A model generated the notes under the pieces. The model saw only the letters and a list, made by a program, of their open reading frames with translations, ran no database searches and was not told the DNA's origin. 64,000 bases of DNA from Pseudomonas chlororaphis subsp. piscium (GTDB lineage Bacteria; Pseudomonadota; Gammaproteobacteria; Pseudomonadales; Pseudomonadaceae): assembly GCF_003850345.1 (NCBI RefSeq), contig NZ_CP027707.1, positions 2,232,001 to 2,296,000 of the forward strand, given 5' to 3'. Shown piece by piece: positions 1-11,182 of the stretch; position 1 is the stretch's first letter; each line of letters begins with the position of its first letter. A program made the position numbers and the translations under genes.

Positions 1-1230
1 GAAGAGGCTGAGCTGTCCAAGGATCTGGATCTGCCGGAAAGCAGCTTCGAAGGCCTTGAAGTTCCACCGCCGAGCGTCAAGCTCGCTCCAGCTCCAGCTC
101 CAGCTCCAGCTCCAGCTCCAGTCGTGGCGCCTGTGGTGGCCGCGGCACCGGTGGCTGCCGCAGTCGAGCATCCGGCCGATGTGCTGGATCAGGCCCAGTC
201 CCATATCAATGGCGGTCGCCTGAACCAGGCGGCGGCGATTTTGGAGGAAGCCGTCAAGCTGGAGCCGCAGCGTAGCGAGTTGCGCTTGAAACTGATGGAA
301 GTCTACGGTCATCAGGGCGATCGCAGCGCCTTTGTGGCTGAGGAGCGTCAGTTGGTGGCCAATGGCAAGAACCACGCTGAAGTCGAGCAGCTGAAAAGCC
401 GTTTCCCGGCGATGGCCGCGGTGGCGGCTGCGGGTCTCGGCGCGGCAGCTGCGGCGGCGGCGCTGGATGCTCAATACGTCAAGGAACTGCTGCTCGATGA
501 GCCACAGGAGCCTACGCCGGCACCGGCTGTCGACGACCTGGATACCGATTTCGATCTGAGCCTGGACGATCTGGAGGCGGCCTCTCCGGCGTCGCTGGCG
601 GCTCCGGCTGCTCCTGCTCAAGTTGAGCCCGAGCTGGACGAATTCCCGCTGGATGACGACCTGAGTTTCGAGTCGGTGTTGCAGCAGCAAACCGAAGCCA
701 AGGAAAGCCTGGACGACCTGTCGGATTTCGACCTGGATCTGGGAGAGGATCTGCCTGCCGCTGCGCAAGCCGATGAGGATTTCCTTCTCAGCCTGGATGA
801 CGACCTGAAGGATCTGCCGGCTGTCGAGGTGCCTACGGTGACCGAAGCTGCGCTCGACGATCTTGAACTGCCTGCGGACTTCGACTTGTCCCTGGCGGAC
901 GAGATGGATGCGCAGCCCGCTGCCAAGGATGCTTTCGCGTCCGAGCTGGACGATGTCAACGCCGAGCTGGATCGCTTGTCGCAAAGCCTCGAACAGCCGG
1001 CGCTGGCCGAGCCGACCTTTACCGCGGAAGACGCTGCGGGCAGTGCCGACGAAGGGGATTTCGATTTCCTTTCCGGCGCCGACGAAGTGGCGACCAAGCT
1101 CGATCTGGCCCAGGCCTACATCGACATGGGCGATAACGATGGCGCGCGGGATATTCTCGGCGAAGTCATCAGCGAAGGTAATGACGGTCAGAAAAGCGAA
1201 GCCAAGGAAATGCTCGCGCGTCTGGTCTGA
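1..1230 (+). CDS. fimV: FimV, C-terminal part (cut by window start)
   Basis: The frame is open from base 1, so this is the 3' part of a longer gene. FimV is an inner-membrane peptidoglycan-binding hub for type IV pili, polar organisation and cyclic-AMP signalling. The visible part has an Ala/Pro run, a TPR-like helical stretch (about residues 60-115), a long acidic Asp/Leu-rich linker, and the conserved FimV C-terminal domain at the end (VATKLDLAQAYIDMGDNDGA followed by RDILGEV). The N-terminal LysM and membrane segment lie outside the window. Position upstream of truA is the usual one in Pseudomonas. A hairpin terminator follows directly. Confidence 0.95.
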   Translation, partial: EEAELSKDLDLPESSFEGLEVPPPSVKLAPAPAPAPAPAPVVAPVVAAAPVAAAVEHPADVLDQAQSHINGGRLNQAAAILEEAVKLEPQRSELRLKLMEVYGHQGDRSAFVAEERQLVANGKNHAEVEQLKSRFPAMAAVAAAGLGAAAAAAALDAQYVKELLLDEPQEPTPAPAVDDLDTDFDLSLDDLEAASPASLAAPAAPAQVEPELDEFPLDDDLSFESVLQQQTEAKESLDDLSDFDLDLGEDLPAAAQADEDFLLSLDDDLKDLPAVEVPTVTEAALDDLELPADFDLSLADEMDAQPAAKDAFASELDDVNAELDRLSQSLEQPALAEPTFTAEDAAGSADEGDFDFLSGADEVATKLDLAQAYIDMGDNDGARDILGEVISEGNDGQKSEAKEMLARLV

Positions 1231-1244
1231 GTCTGCGCTAGCAG

Positions 1245-1280
1245 CAAAAAAACGGCAGCCATCGAGGCTGCCGTTTTTGC
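1245..1280 (+). terminator. Rho-independent terminator after fimV
   Basis: A 12-bp perfect stem (AAAACGGCAGCC / GGCTGCCGTTTT) with loop ATCGA, flanked by A and T runs. It can work in both directions, ending fimV and the convergent M24 peptidase gene. Confidence 0.9.
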
Positions 1281-1308
1281 TTCCGGGCCAATGGCAGGGC
1301 TTGTACGG

Positions 1309-1968
1309 TTAGGCCAGCAGGTCTTCGTAGAAGGCACCGAACGGCCGGGTAGGGTGGGCGATCTGGATTTCCAGGATCCACAGGCCGACGTTGGGGCACG
1401 CCTCGAAGTTGCCCAGGTCGCCCGCTCGATAGATGGCGTGGGGGAAGTCGCTGACCCGATGCCCCTTGATCTCCAGGTTCAGCACCCAGCCCATGGCGCT
1501 CGCCTGTTCTTCGGCATAGCGATACAGGGCGGGACCGGCCACCTTGTGCTCGCTCCAGTGATCGCGGACCCGTTCGAACAGGGTTTGGGCTGCCGCGGCG
1601 CAGGCGTGCATCTCGGGATCGTTGCCGGTGACGAAGGTGGCGCCGCAATCGCCTTCGTGGCGGTCCCAGACCACCCCCAGGTCGATAAAGAAGATGTCGT
1701 TGTCACCCAGTGCCGGATCGCCTTCGGAGCGTTGCTTGAAGGTCTTCAGGGTGTTTTCGCCAAAGCGCACCAGCGCCGGATGCCAGATCCTGTCCATGCC
1801 CAGCTCTGCAAGCACCTCCAGCCCCGATGCGCGAGCCTGGGATTCGAGCATGCCTGGCTGGATGCGTGCGGCTATCTGCGTGATGGCTTCCCAGGTCTTG
1901 TGCTTGGCGTGGAGCATGCCTTGCAGGCTGTAGGCAAGGCCCACGGCCTCCTTGTTGATGGCGGTCAT
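1309..1968 (-). CDS. M24 family metallopeptidase (Xaa-Pro aminopeptidase-like)
   Basis: A 219-residue pita-bread-fold protein. The five expected metal ligands can be placed: D96 (in IDLGV), D107 (in GDCGA), H170 (in KGHRV), E200 (in LEIQIAH) and E215 near the C-terminus. It is shorter than typical methionine aminopeptidases (about 260 residues) and has no N-terminal creatinase domain, so the substrate is unknown. It is a single gene on the minus strand between fimV and truA, convergent with fimV. No signal peptide is seen, so it should be cytoplasmic. Confidence 0.8.
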   Translation of the reverse strand: MTAINKEAVGLAYSLQGMLHAKHKTWEAITQIAARIQPGMLESQARASGLEVLAELGMDRIWHPALVRFGENTLKTFKQRSEGDPALGDNDIFFIDLGVVWDRHEGDCGATFVTGNDPEMHACAAAAQTLFERVRDHWSEHKVAGPALYRYAEEQASAMGWVLNLEIKGHRVSDFPHAIYRAGDLGNFEACPNVGLWILEIQIAHPTRPFGAFYEDLLA

Positions 1969-2167
1969 TGGTCAGGTCCCGGTCGAGTGGATTCATGCTT
2001 GTCGCTATATATTGACCTATATAGCGTTTGTCCTGGTTTTCACGCAATCCTGTTTACGCTCGCCGGCGCATATCAGCAAACCTCAACTAAAAGCGGGCCG
2101 TGCATGGCGTCTGCTTGCGCGCGCCTTATAATGGCCACCTTTGCGCATATCAGCAGGCTGTAAGTTC

Positions 2168-3022
2168 TTGGCAAATATAGATAACGCGGCCGCCGAAATG
2201 GCGGCCGCAGGCTTTTTCAGAATCGCGTTGGGTGTCGAATACAAGGGCTCGCGTTATCGCGGCTGGCAGCGTCAGGCTTCCGGTGTCCCAAGTGTCCAGG
2301 AAACCCTCGAAAAGGCGCTGTCCCGAGTGGCGGACTCGCCGGTGCTGCTGTCTTGCGCCGGGCGTACCGACGCCGGCGTGCACGCCTGCGGGCAGGTGGT
2401 GCACTTCGATACCCAGGCCGAGCGTTCGATGAAGGCGTGGGTGATGGGGGCCAATATCAACCTGCCCCACGACATCAGCGTGAGCTGGGCCAAGGTCATG
2501 CCGGCGCATTTTCATGCGCGGTTCAAGGCGATTGCCCGCCGCTATCGCTACGTGATCTACAACGACCAGATCCGTCCGGCGCACCTGAACGAGGAGATCA
2601 CCTGGAATCATCGTCCGCTGGATGTCGAGCGGATGGCCGAGGCGGCCCAGCATCTGGTGGGTACCCATGATTTCAGCGCATTCCGCGCCGGACAGTGCCA
2701 GGCCAAGTCGCCGATCAAGGAGATTCACCATCTGCGGGTCACCCAGCACGGCAAGATGATTGTCCTGGATATCCGCGCCAGCGCGTTCCTGCATCACATG
2801 GTGCGCAATATCGCCGGGGTGTTGATGACCATCGGCGCGGGCGAGCGTCCGGTCGAATGGGCCAGGGAAGTGCTGGAGAGCAGGATTCGCCGCACAGGCG
2901 GGGTGACGGCGCATCCTTTCGGGCTGTATCTGGTACAGGTCGAGTATCACGATGAGTTCGAGTTGCCCGAGCGATACATCGGGCCACATTTCCTTACCGG
3001 CTTCTCGGAACTTGACGGCTGA
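2168..3022 (+). CDS. truA: tRNA pseudouridine(38-40) synthase
   Basis: TruA isomerises uridines 38-40 in the anticodon arm of many tRNAs. The catalytic Asp lies in GRTDAGVHA, and the YKGSRYRGWQRQ and HHMVRN family motifs are present. The start is uncertain. I prefer TTG at 2168 (AGG 9 bases upstream, 284 residues); ATG at 2198 would give 274 residues and has no visible ribosome site. It begins the truA-trpF-accD-folC run. Confidence 0.95.
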   Translation: MANIDNAAAEMAAAGFFRIALGVEYKGSRYRGWQRQASGVPSVQETLEKALSRVADSPVLLSCAGRTDAGVHACGQVVHFDTQAERSMKAWVMGANINLPHDISVSWAKVMPAHFHARFKAIARRYRYVIYNDQIRPAHLNEEITWNHRPLDVERMAEAAQHLVGTHDFSAFRAGQCQAKSPIKEIHHLRVTQHGKMIVLDIRASAFLHHMVRNIAGVLMTIGAGERPVEWAREVLESRIRRTGGVTAHPFGLYLVQVEYHDEFELPERYIGPHFLTGFSELDG

Positions 3023-3086
3023 CGCCCGGAAAAGCATTTGCTACCATCCGGGACTTTCCCCGGATTTGCCCTGAGGTTTAAACGAC

Positions 3087-3710
3087 ATGTCAGCCGTTCG
3101 CAGCAAAATTTGTGGGATTACCCGCATTGAGGATGCGTTGGCGGCGGTCGAGGCCGGGGCCGATGCCATCGGGCTGGTGTTCTACGCCAAGAGCCCGCGG
3201 GCGGTGAACGTCCAGCAGGCGCGAGCGATCATTGCCGCGTTGCCGCCGTTCGTGACCACCGTGGGCCTGTTCGTCAATGCCAGCCGCTGTGAGCTGGGCG
3301 AGATCCTCGACGCGGTGCCGCTGGACCTGCTGCAGTTTCACGGCGATGAAACACCGGCGGACTGCGAGGGCTATCACCGGCCCTACATCAAGGCGTTGCG
3401 AGTCAAGGCCGGCGACGATATTGCCGGCGGTTGCGCGGTTTATGCGCGGGCCAGCGGCATCCTGCTCGATACCTATGTCGAGGGCGTGCCGGGTGGAACC
3501 GGCGAAGCCTTCGATTGGTCACTAGTACCGCAAGGCTTGAGCAAGCCGATCATCCTTGCCGGTGGCTTGACTGCCGAGAATGTCGGCCAGGCGATAGCAC
3601 AGGTTCGCCCGTACGCGGTGGATGTCAGCGGTGGGGTGGAGCAGAGCAAGGGCATCAAGGATCACGCAAAGATTCGCGCATTTATGCAGGCCGTTCGCGG
3701 CAGCTGTTAG
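3087..3710 (+). CDS. trpF: Phosphoribosylanthranilate isomerase
   Basis: TrpF carries out the third committed step of tryptophan synthesis, the Amadori rearrangement of PRA to CdRP, in the cytoplasm. At 207 residues it has the normal TIM-barrel length. Catalytic C9 (SKICGIT) and D128 (GILLDTY) and the phosphate-binding ends ([19 protein letters not shown]) are present. As usual in Pseudomonas it stands alone between truA and accD rather than with other trp genes. A 268-bp gap without a gene separates it from accD. Confidence 0.97.
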   Translation: MSAVRSKICGITRIEDALAAVEAGADAIGLVFYAKSPRAVNVQQARAIIAALPPFVTTVGLFVNASRCELGEILDAVPLDLLQFHGDETPADCEGYHRPYIKALRVKAGDDIAGGCAVYARASGILLDTYVEGVPGGTGEAFDWSLVPQGLSKPIILAGGLTAENVGQAIAQVRPYAVDVSGGVEQSKGIKDHAKIRAFMQAVRGSC

Positions 3711-3978
3711 TCGATGTGACGGCTGGCAGTCTGCCGCCGTCCATAACACCACTGTACAAAACAGGCCGGCACCGTCGCTGGGCGGGCCGAAATCGAAGTG
3801 GCAACCGCTCTATCCGGGGGTTGCCGGGATGGCTGAGGAGCCGTTCGGTACAGGCAGGTCAAGCTCGCGCTGACCGCGGTAGCGAACAGATCATCGCCGC
3901 ACACATGAATTTAGCTCAAGGGCATACGCGGGGCCGCGAACCAGAGCGTTCGGGCCGCCGGTACTGGAGAAAGAAAGC

Positions 3979-4899
3979 ATGAGCAACTGGTTAGTAGACA
4001 AACTGATCCCTTCGATCATGCGTTCCGAGGTGAAGAAAAGCTCGGTGCCTGAAGGTCTGTGGCACAAGTGCCCATCCTGCGAGGCGGTGCTGTATCGTCC
4101 AGAGCTGGAAAAGACCCTGGACGTTTGCCCCAAGTGCAACCATCACATGCGTATCGGCGCTCGCGCCCGTATCGACATTTTCCTCGACGCTGAAGGCCGT
4201 GCCGAACTGGGCGCCGACCTGGAGCCGGTAGACCGTCTGAAATTCCGCGACGGCAAGAAGTACAAGGATCGCCTGACCGCGGCCCAGAAGCAGACCGGTG
4301 AAAAGGACGCGCTGATTTCCATGAGCGGTACCCTGCTGGGTATGCCGGTGGTGGTGTCGGCGTTCGAGTTCTCCTTCATGGGCGGCTCCATGGGCGCCAT
4401 CGTTGGCGAGCGTTTTGTGCGTGCCGCCAACTACGCGCTGGAAAAACGTTGCCCTATGATCTGCTTCTCCGCTTCCGGCGGTGCGCGGATGCAGGAGGCG
4501 CTGATCTCCCTGATGCAAATGGCCAAGACTTCCGCGGTGCTGGCGCGCCTGCGTGAAGAAGGGCTGCCATTCATTTCCGTGTTGACCGACCCGGTCTACG
4601 GTGGCGTTTCCGCCAGTCTGGCGATGCTGGGTGACGTGATTGTCGCTGAACCCAAGGCCCTGGTCGGTTTTGCCGGTCCTCGCGTGATCGAGCAGACCGT
4701 GCGTGAAAAACTGCCGGAAGGTTTCCAGCGCAGCGAGTTCCTGCTGGAGCATGGCGCCATCGATATGATCATCCCGCGCCAGGAGCTGCGTCCGCGCCTG
4801 GGCAACCTGCTGGCCCAGCTGATGGGGCTGCCGACGCCTGAATTCGTGGCTGCACCTGTCGAGGCGATCGTGGTGCCACCGGTGCCTGCAAACATATGA
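3979..4899 (+). CDS. accD: Acetyl-CoA carboxylase carboxyltransferase subunit beta
   Basis: AccD forms with AccA the carboxyltransferase that makes malonyl-CoA, the committed step of fatty-acid synthesis. The N-terminal zinc ribbon is visible (C31, C34, C50, C53 in CPSC and CPKC), followed by the crotonase-like domain with the glycine-rich [10 protein letters not shown] and YGGVSAS motifs. It is 306 residues long. The start ATG follows a GGAGAAAG site. The stop overlaps the folC start by 4 bases (ATGA), suggesting translational coupling. The long leader after trpF may hold its own promoter. Confidence 0.97.
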   Translation: MSNWLVDKLIPSIMRSEVKKSSVPEGLWHKCPSCEAVLYRPELEKTLDVCPKCNHHMRIGARARIDIFLDAEGRAELGADLEPVDRLKFRDGKKYKDRLTAAQKQTGEKDALISMSGTLLGMPVVVSAFEFSFMGGSMGAIVGERFVRAANYALEKRCPMICFSASGGARMQEALISLMQMAKTSAVLARLREEGLPFISVLTDPVYGGVSASLAMLGDVIVAEPKALVGFAGPRVIEQTVREKLPEGFQRSEFLLEHGAIDMIIPRQELRPRLGNLLAQLMGLPTPEFVAAPVEAIVVPPVPANI

Positions 4900-6203
4900 C
4901 CGAACGTACCCTTGGCGACTGGCTTGCCTACCTTGAGCAGTTGCATCCGTCAGCCATCGACATGGGGCTGGAGCGCTCGCAAGAAGTAGCGTCCCGCATG
5001 GGATTGGGCAGGTTGGCGCCTCGGGTTATCACGGTGACCGGTACCAACGGCAAGGGTTCTACCTGCGCGTTCGTGGCCTCCTTGCTGCGAGCCCAGGGGC
5101 TGAAGATCGGGGTCTACAATTCTCCCCATCTGCTGCGCTACAACGAGCGCGTGCAGATCGATGGCGTCGAAGCCAGCGATGCCGAGCTGTGCGAGGCCTT
5201 TGTCGCGGTCGAAGCCGGGCGCGGTGAAATTTCCCTGACCTATTTCGAGATGGGCACTTTGGCGGCCTTCTGGCTGTTCCAGCGTGCCGGTCTCGATGCG
5301 GTGGTGCTGGAAGTCGGCCTGGGCGGGCGCCTCGATGCGGTCAACCTGGTGGATGCTGATCTGGCGCTGGTCACCAGTATCGGCGTCGACCATGCCGATT
5401 ACCTGGGCGACACCCGTGAATCCGTGGCCTTCGAGAAGGCCGGCATTTTCCGCCAGGGTGCGCCTGCGCTCTGCGGTGACCTGAATCCTCCTCAACCCCT
5501 GCTGGATAAGGCGCGTGAGTTGAACTGCCCGTTCTTCCTGCGGGGTCGTGATTTCGACCTGGGAATTACTGAGGTGAACTGGCAGTGGCGCGGTCTCGAT
5601 GCGCGGGGCAATGCCGTCGAGCTGCGCGACTTGCCGCTGCTCGATCTGCCCATGGAGAACGCCGCGCTGGCCTTGCAGGCCTATTTGCTGCTGGGGCTGC
5701 CTTGGCAGGCCGAGCGCATCGCCGAAGCCTTGCGGCAGACGCGAGTGGTCGGGCGCCTGGATCGCCGTCAGTTCGAATGGCAGGGCAAGCGCCTGAACCT
5801 GCTGTTGGATGTCGGGCACAACCCCCATGCCGCGGAGTATCTGGCCGAGCGCCTGATACGCCGACCAGTGGCGGGCAAGCGCCTGGCGGTATTCGGCCTG
5901 TTGGCGGACAAGGATCTGGAGGGTGTGGTTGCTCGTCTGGATGCCTGTGTCGAGCATTGGGCGGTGGCGCCACTGGATTCTGCTCGAGCGCGTCCCGTTG
6001 CGGACTTGCAGGCGGCACTGGAGAACCTTGGGGCTTCGGTAACGTCTTATGAGAGTGTGGCTGCTGCGCTGGAAGGGCAGTGCGCGCAGGCTACGGCCGA
6101 AGACGAGATTCTGCTGTTCGGATCTTTTTATTGTGTTGCCGAGGCGCTCGAGTGGCTCGCCCGGCGCTCCACGGAGGAAGCTGCACATGGCTATGCTGGA
6201 TAA
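4896..6203 (+). CDS. folC: Bifunctional dihydrofolate synthase / folylpolyglutamate synthase
   Basis: FolC adds glutamate to dihydropteroate and then to tetrahydrofolates. The Mur-ligase-type P-loop TGTNGKGST (about residues 48-56), the SPHL motif and the C-terminal [13 protein letters not shown] motif are clear. It is 435 residues long. It overlaps accD by 4 bases at its start and the SPOR gene by 17 bases at its end, so it lies inside a tight operon. Confidence 0.97.
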   Translation: MTERTLGDWLAYLEQLHPSAIDMGLERSQEVASRMGLGRLAPRVITVTGTNGKGSTCAFVASLLRAQGLKIGVYNSPHLLRYNERVQIDGVEASDAELCEAFVAVEAGRGEISLTYFEMGTLAAFWLFQRAGLDAVVLEVGLGGRLDAVNLVDADLALVTSIGVDHADYLGDTRESVAFEKAGIFRQGAPALCGDLNPPQPLLDKARELNCPFFLRGRDFDLGITEVNWQWRGLDARGNAVELRDLPLLDLPMENAALALQAYLLLGLPWQAERIAEALRQTRVVGRLDRRQFEWQGKRLNLLLDVGHNPHAAEYLAERLIRRPVAGKRLAVFGLLADKDLEGVVARLDACVEHWAVAPLDSARARPVADLQAALENLGASVTSYESVAAALEGQCAQATAEDEILLFGSFYCVAEALEWLARRSTEEAAHGYAG

Positions 6204-6852
6204 CGTCTACAAGCAGCGAATGGTTGGGGCCCTGGTTCTGGTGGCGTTGGCGGTGATTTTCCTGCCGATGCTGTTTTCCCGTGAAGATGAGCAGCGGCAT
6301 GTCAATGTCGAAGCGCCAGCAGTGCCTCAGGCACCTGCGGTAACCCAGGTGCAGGTCGAGCCGGTCGTGGTGCCCGATCCGCAGGAGCCGGTACCCACCG
6401 ATGAAGAGGTGGCCAAGCAGGTCGCGCCTTCGATGCCGATTGCTCCAAGCGCCCCAGTTGCTCCAGCCCCGGCTCCGGTGTCGCCGCCAGTCGCCGCGAG
6501 CAAGCCAGTGGCTCCGCCGCCAGCACCAACGCCTAAACCGGCTCCGGCCCAGCCGATTGCCGCGGCACCGGCCAAGCCCGATGCGACTCCAAGCCGTGTC
6601 GATGCGAATGGCCTGTCGGTCAGTTGGTCGGTGCAACTGGCCAGCCTGTCCAGTCGGGAAAGTGCTGAAAACCTGCAGAAAACCCTGCGCAGCCAGGGTT
6701 ACAACGCCTATATCCGTTCCGCCGATGGCAAAAATCGGGTGTTCGTCGGTCCGTTGATCGAGCGGGCCGAGGCGGACCGCCTGCGCGATTTGCTGAGCCG
6801 TCAGCAGAACCTCAAGGGCTTTGTCGTGCGCTTCCAGCCTGAGCGTGGTTAA
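6187..6852 (+). CDS. SPOR domain protein (DedD-like)
   Basis: A 221-residue protein. A short cytoplasmic N-terminus is followed by one membrane segment (about residues 11-27, MVGALVLVALAVIFLPMLF), a long Pro/Ala-rich periplasmic linker and a C-terminal SPOR domain (about 145-220, WSVQLASLSSRESAENLQ). SPOR domains bind denuded septal glycan strands, so a role at the division site is likely. The start ATG at 6187 has a GGAGGAAG site inside the end of folC. The same position after folC is typical in Pseudomonas and in enterobacterial dedD. Confidence 0.9.
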   Translation: MAMLDNVYKQRMVGALVLVALAVIFLPMLFSREDEQRHVNVEAPAVPQAPAVTQVQVEPVVVPDPQEPVPTDEEVAKQVAPSMPIAPSAPVAPAPAPVSPPVAASKPVAPPPAPTPKPAPAQPIAAAPAKPDATPSRVDANGLSVSWSVQLASLSSRESAENLQKTLRSQGYNAYIRSADGKNRVFVGPLIERAEADRLRDLLSRQQNLKGFVVRFQPERG

Positions 6853-6950
6853 GGCTATCACCTTGATTTGCAAAGCACAGTGAATCGCAGCTTACCGACG
6901 GCCATGCGCTCTGTTAAAATGCGCCGCCTTATCCGTCTGTAGGCTGCACT

Positions 6951-7508
6951 GTGCCATTTACCTGGGTTGACTGGGCGATCGTTGCAATCATCGCCATCTC
7001 CGCTTTGATCAGTTTGAGCCGCGGCTTCGTCAAAGAAGCGCTGTCGCTGCTTACCTGGATCGTCGCAGGAGTCGTTGCCTGGATGTTTGGTGGCTCTCTG
7101 TCCGAATACCTCAGCGGATACATCGAGACTCCCTCGGCTCGCGTGATCGCGGGCTGTGCCATCATGTTTGTCGCCACTTTAATCGTGGGCGCAATGATCA
7201 ATTATCTTATCGGCGAATTGGTTCGCGTCACCGGGCTATCCGGGACCGATCGATTTCTGGGCATGGCCTTCGGCGCGACGCGTGGCGCGTTGCTGGTGGT
7301 CGTGGCAGTCGGGCTGTTGAGCCTGGGACCGGTACAACAGGATTCCTGGTGGCAGCAGTCGCGACTGGTGCCACAATTTCTATTGGTTGCAGACTGGTCA
7401 AAAAACCTCATATTGGGGTGGAGCAGTCAGTGGCTGGCCAGCGGTATCAGCGTACCCGCTGAAATACCGTTCAAGGAACAACTCTTACCGGCCAAAACGC
7501 CTCAGTAA
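6951..7508 (+). CDS. cvpA: CvpA family membrane protein
   Basis: CvpA is an inner-membrane protein linked to colicin V production and envelope homeostasis; its biochemical role is unsettled. The 185-residue sequence starts with GTG (PFTWVDWAIVAIIAISALIS) and has four hydrophobic segments. It is next to purF, the classic cvpA-purF arrangement. Confidence 0.93.
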   Translation: MPFTWVDWAIVAIIAISALISLSRGFVKEALSLLTWIVAGVVAWMFGGSLSEYLSGYIETPSARVIAGCAIMFVATLIVGAMINYLIGELVRVTGLSGTDRFLGMAFGATRGALLVVVAVGLLSLGPVQQDSWWQQSRLVPQFLLVADWSKNLILGWSSQWLASGISVPAEIPFKEQLLPAKTPQ

Positions 7509-7549
7509 GATGTGTTCAGTTCAGTTTCATTAAGTAGGGGTTGCGTCGC

Positions 7550-9055
7550 ATGTGTGGCATCGTCGGTATCGTCGGTAAGTCGAACGTCAATCAGGCGCTG
7601 TATGACGCGCTAACCGTCCTCCAGCACCGCGGCCAGGACGCTGCCGGTATCGTGACCAGCCATGATGGCCGGTTATTCCTGCGCAAGGACAACGGCCTGG
7701 TCCGTGACGTTTTCCATCAACGGCACATGCAGCGCCTGGTCGGTCACATGGGTATTGGCCATGTGCGGTATCCGACCGCTGGCAGCTCGACTTCGGCCGA
7801 AGCTCAACCGTTTTACGTCAACTCGCCTTACGGCATCACCCTGGCACATAACGGTAACCTGACCAATGTTGAACAGCTGGCCAAGGAGATCTATGAATCT
7901 GACCTGCGCCACGTCAACACCAATTCCGATTCGGAAGTCCTGCTCAACGTCTTCGCTCACGAGCTGGCCCAGCGCGGCAAGCTGCAACCGACCGAAGAAG
8001 ACGTGTTCGCCGCCGTGACTGACGTGCACAACCGTTGCGTTGGTGGTTATGCGGTAGTGGCCATGGTCACTGGTTATGGGATCGTTGGCTTCCGCGACCC
8101 TCATGGTATTCGCCCGATCGTGTTCGGTCAGCGTCATACCGACGAAGGCGTCGAGTACATGATCGCCTCCGAAAGCGTGTCCCTGGATGTGCTGGGCTTC
8201 ACCCTGATCCGCGACCTGGCGCCGGGCGAAGCGGTCTACATCACTGAAGACGGCAAGCTGCATACCCGCCAGTGCGCGACCAATCCGAAACTGACTCCGT
8301 GCATCTTCGAACACGTCTACCTGGCGCGTCCGGACTCGATCATCGACGGTGTGTCGGTGTACAAGGCGCGTCTGCGCATGGGCGAGAAGCTGGCCGAGAA
8401 GATCCTGCGCGAGCGTCCGGATCACGATATCGACGTGGTCATCCCGATTCCGGATACCAGCCGTACCGCGGCGCTGGAGCTGGCGAACCACCTGGGCGTC
8501 AAGTTCCGCGAAGGCTTCGTGAAGAACCGCTACATCGGCCGGACCTTCATCATGCCGGGCCAGGCTGCACGGAAAAAATCCGTGCGCCAGAAACTCAATG
8601 CCATCGAGCTGGAGTTCCGCGGCAAGAACGTGATGCTGGTGGATGACTCGATCGTTCGCGGCACCACCTGCAAGCAGATCATCCAGATGGCCCGTGAAGC
8701 CGGTGCGAAGAATGTCTACTTCTGCTCCGCAGCGCCGGCCGTGCGTTTCCCGAACGTGTACGGCATCGACATGCCGAGCGCTCACGAACTGATCGCACAC
8801 AATCGTTCGACTCAGGATGTGGCCGATCTGATCGGCGCCGACTGGTTGATCTATCAGGATCTGCCTGACCTGATCGAGGCGGTCGGTGGTGGCAAGATCA
8901 AGATCGAGAACTTCGACTGCGCGGTGTTCGATGGCAAATATGTCACTGGCGACGTCGACGAGGCCTACCTGAACAAGATCGAAAACGCCCGTAACGATGC
9001 CTCCAAGGCCAAGACCCAGGCGGTCAGTGCGATCATCGATCTGTACAACAACTGA
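7550..9055 (+). CDS. purF: Amidophosphoribosyltransferase
   Basis: PurF makes 5-phosphoribosylamine from PRPP and glutamine, the first step of purine synthesis. I start at ATG 7550 so that the nucleophile Cys becomes residue 1 after Met removal (MCGIVGIVG); an AGGGG site lies upstream. An N-terminal Ntn glutaminase domain is followed by a phosphoribosyltransferase domain with the PRPP motif [13 protein letters not shown]. It is 501 residues long. Confidence 0.97.
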   Translation: MCGIVGIVGKSNVNQALYDALTVLQHRGQDAAGIVTSHDGRLFLRKDNGLVRDVFHQRHMQRLVGHMGIGHVRYPTAGSSTSAEAQPFYVNSPYGITLAHNGNLTNVEQLAKEIYESDLRHVNTNSDSEVLLNVFAHELAQRGKLQPTEEDVFAAVTDVHNRCVGGYAVVAMVTGYGIVGFRDPHGIRPIVFGQRHTDEGVEYMIASESVSLDVLGFTLIRDLAPGEAVYITEDGKLHTRQCATNPKLTPCIFEHVYLARPDSIIDGVSVYKARLRMGEKLAEKILRERPDHDIDVVIPIPDTSRTAALELANHLGVKFREGFVKNRYIGRTFIMPGQAARKKSVRQKLNAIELEFRGKNVMLVDDSIVRGTTCKQIIQMAREAGAKNVYFCSAAPAVRFPNVYGIDMPSAHELIAHNRSTQDVADLIGADWLIYQDLPDLIEAVGGGKIKIENFDCAVFDGKYVTGDVDEAYLNKIENARNDASKAKTQAVSAIIDLYNN

Positions 9056-9088
9056 TTTAGAGCATTAAAGACATAAGGAGTAGGCGGC

Positions 9089-10300
9089 ATGAGTCAGGAT
9101 TGGGATGCCGGTCGGCTGGACAGCGACCTTGATGGCGTAGCTTTCGATACCCTGGCCGTGCGCGCCGGCCAACACCGTACCCCGGAAGGGGAGCACGGTG
9201 ATCCGATGTTCTTCACCTCCAGCTACGTGTTCCGCACGGCCGCCGATGCGGCCGCGCGGTTCGCTGGCGAGGTGCCGGGCAATGTCTATTCCCGTTACAC
9301 CAACCCGACCGTGCGGGCGTTCGAAGAGCGCATCGCCGCCCTGGAAGGCGCCGAGCAGGCCGTGGCCACGGCCACCGGCATGGCGGCCATTCTCTCGGTG
9401 GTCATGAGTTTGTGCAGTGCGGGCGATCATGTATTGGTTTCGCGCAGTGTGTTTGGCTCGACCATCAGCCTGTTCGAAAAGTATTTCAAACGCTTCGGTA
9501 TCGAGGTCGACTACGTGCCCCTGGCGGACCTGTCCGGCTGGGATGCGGCAATCAAGGCCAATACCAAGTTGCTGTTCGTTGAATCGCCGTCCAACCCGCT
9601 CGCCGAGCTGGTGGATATCGCTGCGCTGTCCGAAGTGGCTCACGCCAAGGGCGCGATGCTGGTGGTCGACAACTGTTTCTGCACGCCGGCGCTGCAGCAG
9701 CCGCTGAAGCTGGGTGCGGATGTGGTGGTGCACTCGGCGACCAAGTTCATCGACGGCCAGGGTCGTTGCATGGGCGGTGTGGTGGCTGGTCGCAGCGAAC
9801 AAATGAAAGAAGTGGTGGGTTTCCTGCGTACCGCGGGGCCGACCCTGAGTCCGTTCAACGCCTGGATCTTCCTCAAGGGCCTCGAGACCCTCAACCTGCG
9901 TATGCGCGCCCATTGTGCCAATGCCCAGGCCCTGGCCGAATGGCTGGAGCAGCAGGACGGCATCGAGAAGGTGCACTACGCCGGTCTGCCAAGCCATCCG
10001 CAATACGAACTGGCCAAGCGTCAGCAGCGTGGTTTCGGTGCGGTGGTGAGTTTCGAGGTCAAGGGCGGCAAGGAAGGGGCCTGGCGTTTTATCGATGCCA
10101 CTCGCCTGATCTCCATTACCGCCAACCTGGGTGACAGCAAGACCACCATCACTCACCCGAGCACCACCTCTCACGGCCGTCTGGCACCGCAAGAGCGTGA
10201 AGCGGCGGGCATCCGTGACAGCCTGATTCGTATCGCTGTCGGTCTTGAGGATGTGGTGGACCTGCAAGCCGACCTGGCGCGCGGCTTGGCAGCCTTGTGA
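9089..10300 (+). CDS. metZ: O-succinylhomoserine sulfhydrylase
   Basis: MetZ makes homocysteine directly from O-succinylhomoserine and sulfide, the direct sulfhydrylation route used by Pseudomonas. This PLP enzyme of the Cys/Met metabolism family has 403 residues, with the PLP lysine K219 in HSATKF and the conserved SRYTNPT and SHGRL motifs. An AAGGAGTAGG ribosome site precedes it. Its stop overlaps the GTG of the following dehydrogenase gene. Confidence 0.96.
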   Translation: MSQDWDAGRLDSDLDGVAFDTLAVRAGQHRTPEGEHGDPMFFTSSYVFRTAADAAARFAGEVPGNVYSRYTNPTVRAFEERIAALEGAEQAVATATGMAAILSVVMSLCSAGDHVLVSRSVFGSTISLFEKYFKRFGIEVDYVPLADLSGWDAAIKANTKLLFVESPSNPLAELVDIAALSEVAHAKGAMLVVDNCFCTPALQQPLKLGADVVVHSATKFIDGQGRCMGGVVAGRSEQMKEVVGFLRTAGPTLSPFNAWIFLKGLETLNLRMRAHCANAQALAEWLEQQDGIEKVHYAGLPSHPQYELAKRQQRGFGAVVSFEVKGGKEGAWRFIDATRLISITANLGDSKTTITHPSTTSHGRLAPQEREAAGIRDSLIRIAVGLEDVVDLQADLARGLAAL

Positions 10301-11073
10301 TCGAGTTGTCCGAACAGCAGAGCATTGCCAACGGCCGCGTCGCGCTGGTGACCGGCGCGGCACGGGGTATCGGTCTGGGCATCGCTGCCTGGCTGATCAG
10401 CGAAGGCTGGCAGGTGGTGCTGACCGATCTGGACCGCGTACGCGGCTCCCAGGTGGCCAAGGTCCTGGGTGATAGTGCCTGGTTCATCGGCATGGATGTG
10501 GCGGATGAAGCGCAGGTCGCTCTGGGTGTCGCCGAAGTGCTGGGGCAGTTCGGGCGCCTCGATGCGTTGGTGTGCAACGCGGCGGTCGCCGATCCGCGCA
10601 ACATCACCCTGGAAAGCCTCGACCTGGCTTACTGGAATCGGGTGCTGGCGGTGAACCTCAGTGGTCCGATGCTCCTGGCCAAGCACTGTGCGCCGTATCT
10701 GCGCGCCCACGGCGGAGCCATCGTCAACCTGGCGTCTACCCGTGCCCGGCAATCGGAACCCGACACTGAAGCCTATGCGGCGAGCAAGGGCGGTCTGCTG
10801 GCCTTGACCCATGCGCTGGCCATGAGTTTGGGGCCGGAGATTCGGGTCAATGCGGTCAGCCCCGGCTGGATCGACGCCCGGGATCCGGCGGCGCGTCGGG
10901 CCGAACCTTTGAGCGATGCCGATCATGCCCAACATCCAGCGGGCAGGGTAGGGACGGTCGAAGATGTGGCGGCGATGGTGGCATGGCTGTTGTCGAAGAA
11001 CTCCGGTTTTGTCACTGGCCAGGAGTTCGTGGTCGACGGCGGCATGAGCAAAAAAATGATTTATCGCGATTGA
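10297..11073 (+). CDS. SDR family oxidoreductase
   Basis: A 258-residue short-chain dehydrogenase. It has the NAD(P) motif [10 protein letters not shown] (about residues 20-29), the NAG-type CNAAVAD motif, and a catalytic Ser/Tyr/Lys set with YAASKGG. The acidic end of beta-2 (LTDLDR) suggests NAD preference. The GTG start overlaps the metZ stop, so it is translated with metZ; its substrate cannot be told from sequence. Confidence 0.9.
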   Translation: MIELSEQQSIANGRVALVTGAARGIGLGIAAWLISEGWQVVLTDLDRVRGSQVAKVLGDSAWFIGMDVADEAQVALGVAEVLGQFGRLDALVCNAAVADPRNITLESLDLAYWNRVLAVNLSGPMLLAKHCAPYLRAHGGAIVNLASTRARQSEPDTEAYAASKGGLLALTHALAMSLGPEIRVNAVSPGWIDARDPAARRAEPLSDADHAQHPAGRVGTVEDVAAMVAWLLSKNSGFVTGQEFVVDGGMSKKMIYRD

Positions 11074-11182
11074 TGGCATGTGAAGGGCGCAGCGAGCGCG
11101 GCTTGAGGTCGCCGGTGTTGTTGATCCCTTCCGCAGGCTTTGTCGTGATTTTGTCTTTTTCAGAAAAACTTCAAGCAGGGTA

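Noticed and set aside
9065..10363. Long minus-strand open frame (432 codons) opposite metZ
   Set aside because: It mirrors metZ, a certain gene, and its protein is His/Arg-rich with no family features. Such shadows are common in GC-rich DNA.
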